64,000 bases of DNA from DATHZQ01 sp035458525. Lineage in GTDB: Bacteria > Actinomycetota > Acidimicrobiia > Spongiisociales > UBA5794. The position numbers were made by a program, and so were the translations under genes. Shown here piece by piece: positions 63,029-64,000 of this stretch. The stretch lies in contig DATHZQ010000093.1 of assembly GCA_035458525.1 (NCBI GenBank), forward strand, positions 7,278 to 71,277, written 5' to 3'. The notes under the pieces are model-generated. The model was not told the DNA's origin. It saw only the letters and a list, made by a program, of their open reading frames with translations, and did no database searches. How positions within the stretch are numbered: the stretch's first letter is position 1; the number at the start of each line of letters is the position of its first letter.

Positions 63029-63766
63029 ATGCCGGATGCGACCGTTCAATTGGCAGTCGCCGTGTTCAATGCCGAGGAAGCGGCTCGACAGGCGCTGAAC
63101 CAACTGAAGATGGCGCAGGCTGATGGCCTGGTAGACATCCGAGACGCCGCGGTGTTGCGCAAGGACCGCGATGGAAAGGTCCACATTGAGGAAACGTCTG
63201 ATTGGGGTGGGGGTCGAGGCGCTGCCATCGGTGGGGTGGCCGGTGCTGCGGTCGGGTTGGTCGCAGGGGCGGCGCTGCTGGTTCCTACCGCGGTCGGGGC
63301 GTTGATCGGGGGGCTGTCCGCCAAGTGGCGCGACTGGGGAGTGCGCAACGATCGGCTCGGGAAGCTCGGTGCGGATCTCAAGCCGGGCTCGTCGGCGATC
63401 ATCGTGGTCGCTGGTGAAGCTTCGATGAAGCAGATCAGGGAAGCGGCCAACGCAGCCGGTGGCGACGCGCTAGTCGAGGAGCTGGGCGCAGATATCGCAG
63501 CGCAGCTCGAGGCCGACCATGACGTGGCCTACGCAGCAATTGCCAACGAAGAAGGCGTTGCTATCGGGAGGGTCTCAGCCGGCGAGGACGATGTTGAGGG
63601 TGGCATGCTGGTCGCCGACGAAGCGGGGATTGGTGCCAGCGCATTCGATGCAACCGAGGAGGGCTTCGCCGTAGAGGAAATCGATGTGGATGCGGTCTCA
63701 GGCACGACGATCGCCACCGGCGTCGCCGGGGTCGCGGACGAAGAGGAACCCGACGAAGAGGAGTAG
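63029..63766 (+). CDS. DUF1269-type stress protein
   Basis: 245 residues. AVAVFNAEEAARQALNQLKM, AAVLRKDRDGKVHIEET and the glycine zipper GGGRGAAIGGVAGAAVGLVA are DUF1269 signatures; GSSAIIVVAGEASMKQIREA follows. The C-terminal 90 residues are acidic and repetitive (many Asp/Glu/Val). Likely membrane-associated. Related in design to the DUF6325 proteins. Confidence 0.82.
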   Translation: MPDATVQLAVAVFNAEEAARQALNQLKMAQADGLVDIRDAAVLRKDRDGKVHIEETSDWGGGRGAAIGGVAGAAVGLVAGAALLVPTAVGALIGGLSAKWRDWGVRNDRLGKLGADLKPGSSAIIVVAGEASMKQIREAANAAGGDALVEELGADIAAQLEADHDVAYAAIANEEGVAIGRVSAGEDDVEGGMLVADEAGIGASAFDATEEGFAVEEIDVDAVSGTTIATGVAGVADEEEPDEEE

Positions 63767-63799
63767 CTCGCTGTCGACCCATCAGGGAGGGAGCGGACC

Positions 63800-63937
63800 A
63801 TGCGACGGCAGGCGCTTCCGTCTTCGTGGTGCCTGCCGTACTCGAGTATTTCTCTGCCTGGCCAATCTGCGATCATCGCGAGCGTCATATTGAGGCTGAT
63901 CCTCGGCGGCGCGTCTGCGCGGCTAAGCCGACAGTGA
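63800..63937 (+). CDS. Possible small membrane peptide
   Basis: 45 residues after AGGGAGGG. Basic start, one weak hydrophobic segment (SAIIASVILRLILGGASA) and a basic end. No homologue comes to mind. The segment to the window end (63938-64000) shows nothing else. Confidence 0.25.
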   Translation: MRRQALPSSWCLPYSSISLPGQSAIIASVILRLILGGASARLSRQ

Positions 63938-64000
63938 CGGTTTGACGACCTTCGACTGGCGACGTGACTCGAGGCCGAGGTTTGTGGGCAACCCGGCGAC

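Overview
The window is GC-rich, densely coded bacterial DNA. Its actinobacterial-style traits are GTG and TTG starts, short or absent leaders, a small LPxTG-type peptide, lipoproteins with long threonine linkers, and the families DUF3152, DUF3105, DUF2510, DUF7144 and SHOCT/DUF6325. I infer a free-living actinobacterium, possibly of the class Acidimicrobiia. There is no rRNA gene or other taxonomic marker to confirm this. I saw no rRNA, tRNA, CRISPR array, prophage or intact insertion sequence.

Left part (1-14.9 kb): the 5' end of a tryptophanase/tyrosine phenol-lyase gene, a PaaG-like crotonase, a PAS-PAS-adenylate cyclase, an MFS transporter, two short-chain dehydrogenase/epimerase genes, a 55-residue LPxTG peptide whose start codon lies in a perfect hairpin, the large helicase gene hrpA, a shikimate-kinase-like gene, an alpha/beta hydrolase, DUF2237 and a 622-residue helical protein with a leaderless-type promoter. 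Two decayed genes (a TSUP permease tail and a lipoprotein) lie between them.

Molybdenum region (14.8-25.2 kb): rhodanese, an XRE regulator fused to a periplasmic-binding-protein-like domain, modA, modB and modC run leftward as one overlapping unit behind a perfect palindrome. Rightward lie a cytidylate-kinase-like gene coupled to a DUF2384-like gene, a frameshifted formylglycine-generating-enzyme-like lipoprotein gene and an OmpA-domain protein. A molybdopterin oxidoreductase nearby is a pseudogene with about three frameshifts and one TAG codon. A two-component system follows.

Copper/metal island (27.6-37.6 kb): a MerR regulator, a methyltransferase, DUF3105, a BlaI-type repressor with an M56 peptidase, a SHOCT protein, a CPH-type copper ATPase, a haem c lipoprotein, a CopC-CopD fusion and a multidomain multicopper oxidase. 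The dyad TACKAC-N5-GTCGYA occurs three times in it, each time upstream of or at a gene start, and may define one regulon.

Central metabolism (38-42.4 kb): a four-gene 2-oxoacid:acceptor oxidoreductase operon whose ferredoxin subunit is fused to a GltD-like flavoprotein, an arrangement reminiscent of NAD-linked phenylglyoxylate dehydrogenase. SGNH hydrolase, MscS and MarR genes follow.

Candidate selenoprotein (44.97-45.26 kb, minus strand): a 97-codon gene is interrupted by one in-frame TGA. Twenty bases after the TGA, a perfect 6-bp stem presents a GGUC loop, the geometry expected of a bacterial SECIS element. This is the most interesting observation in the window.

Right part (45.3-64 kb): a DUF3152 metalloprotease, an amino-acid dehydrogenase, secreted proteins, an LVIVD-repeat protein, decayed fragments, and a run of stress/envelope-type genes: SHOCT, two DUF6325 proteins, DUF2510, DUF2252, a flippase-like membrane protein, AraC, DUF7144 and DUF1269. 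Some of these share a near-identical promoter sequence.
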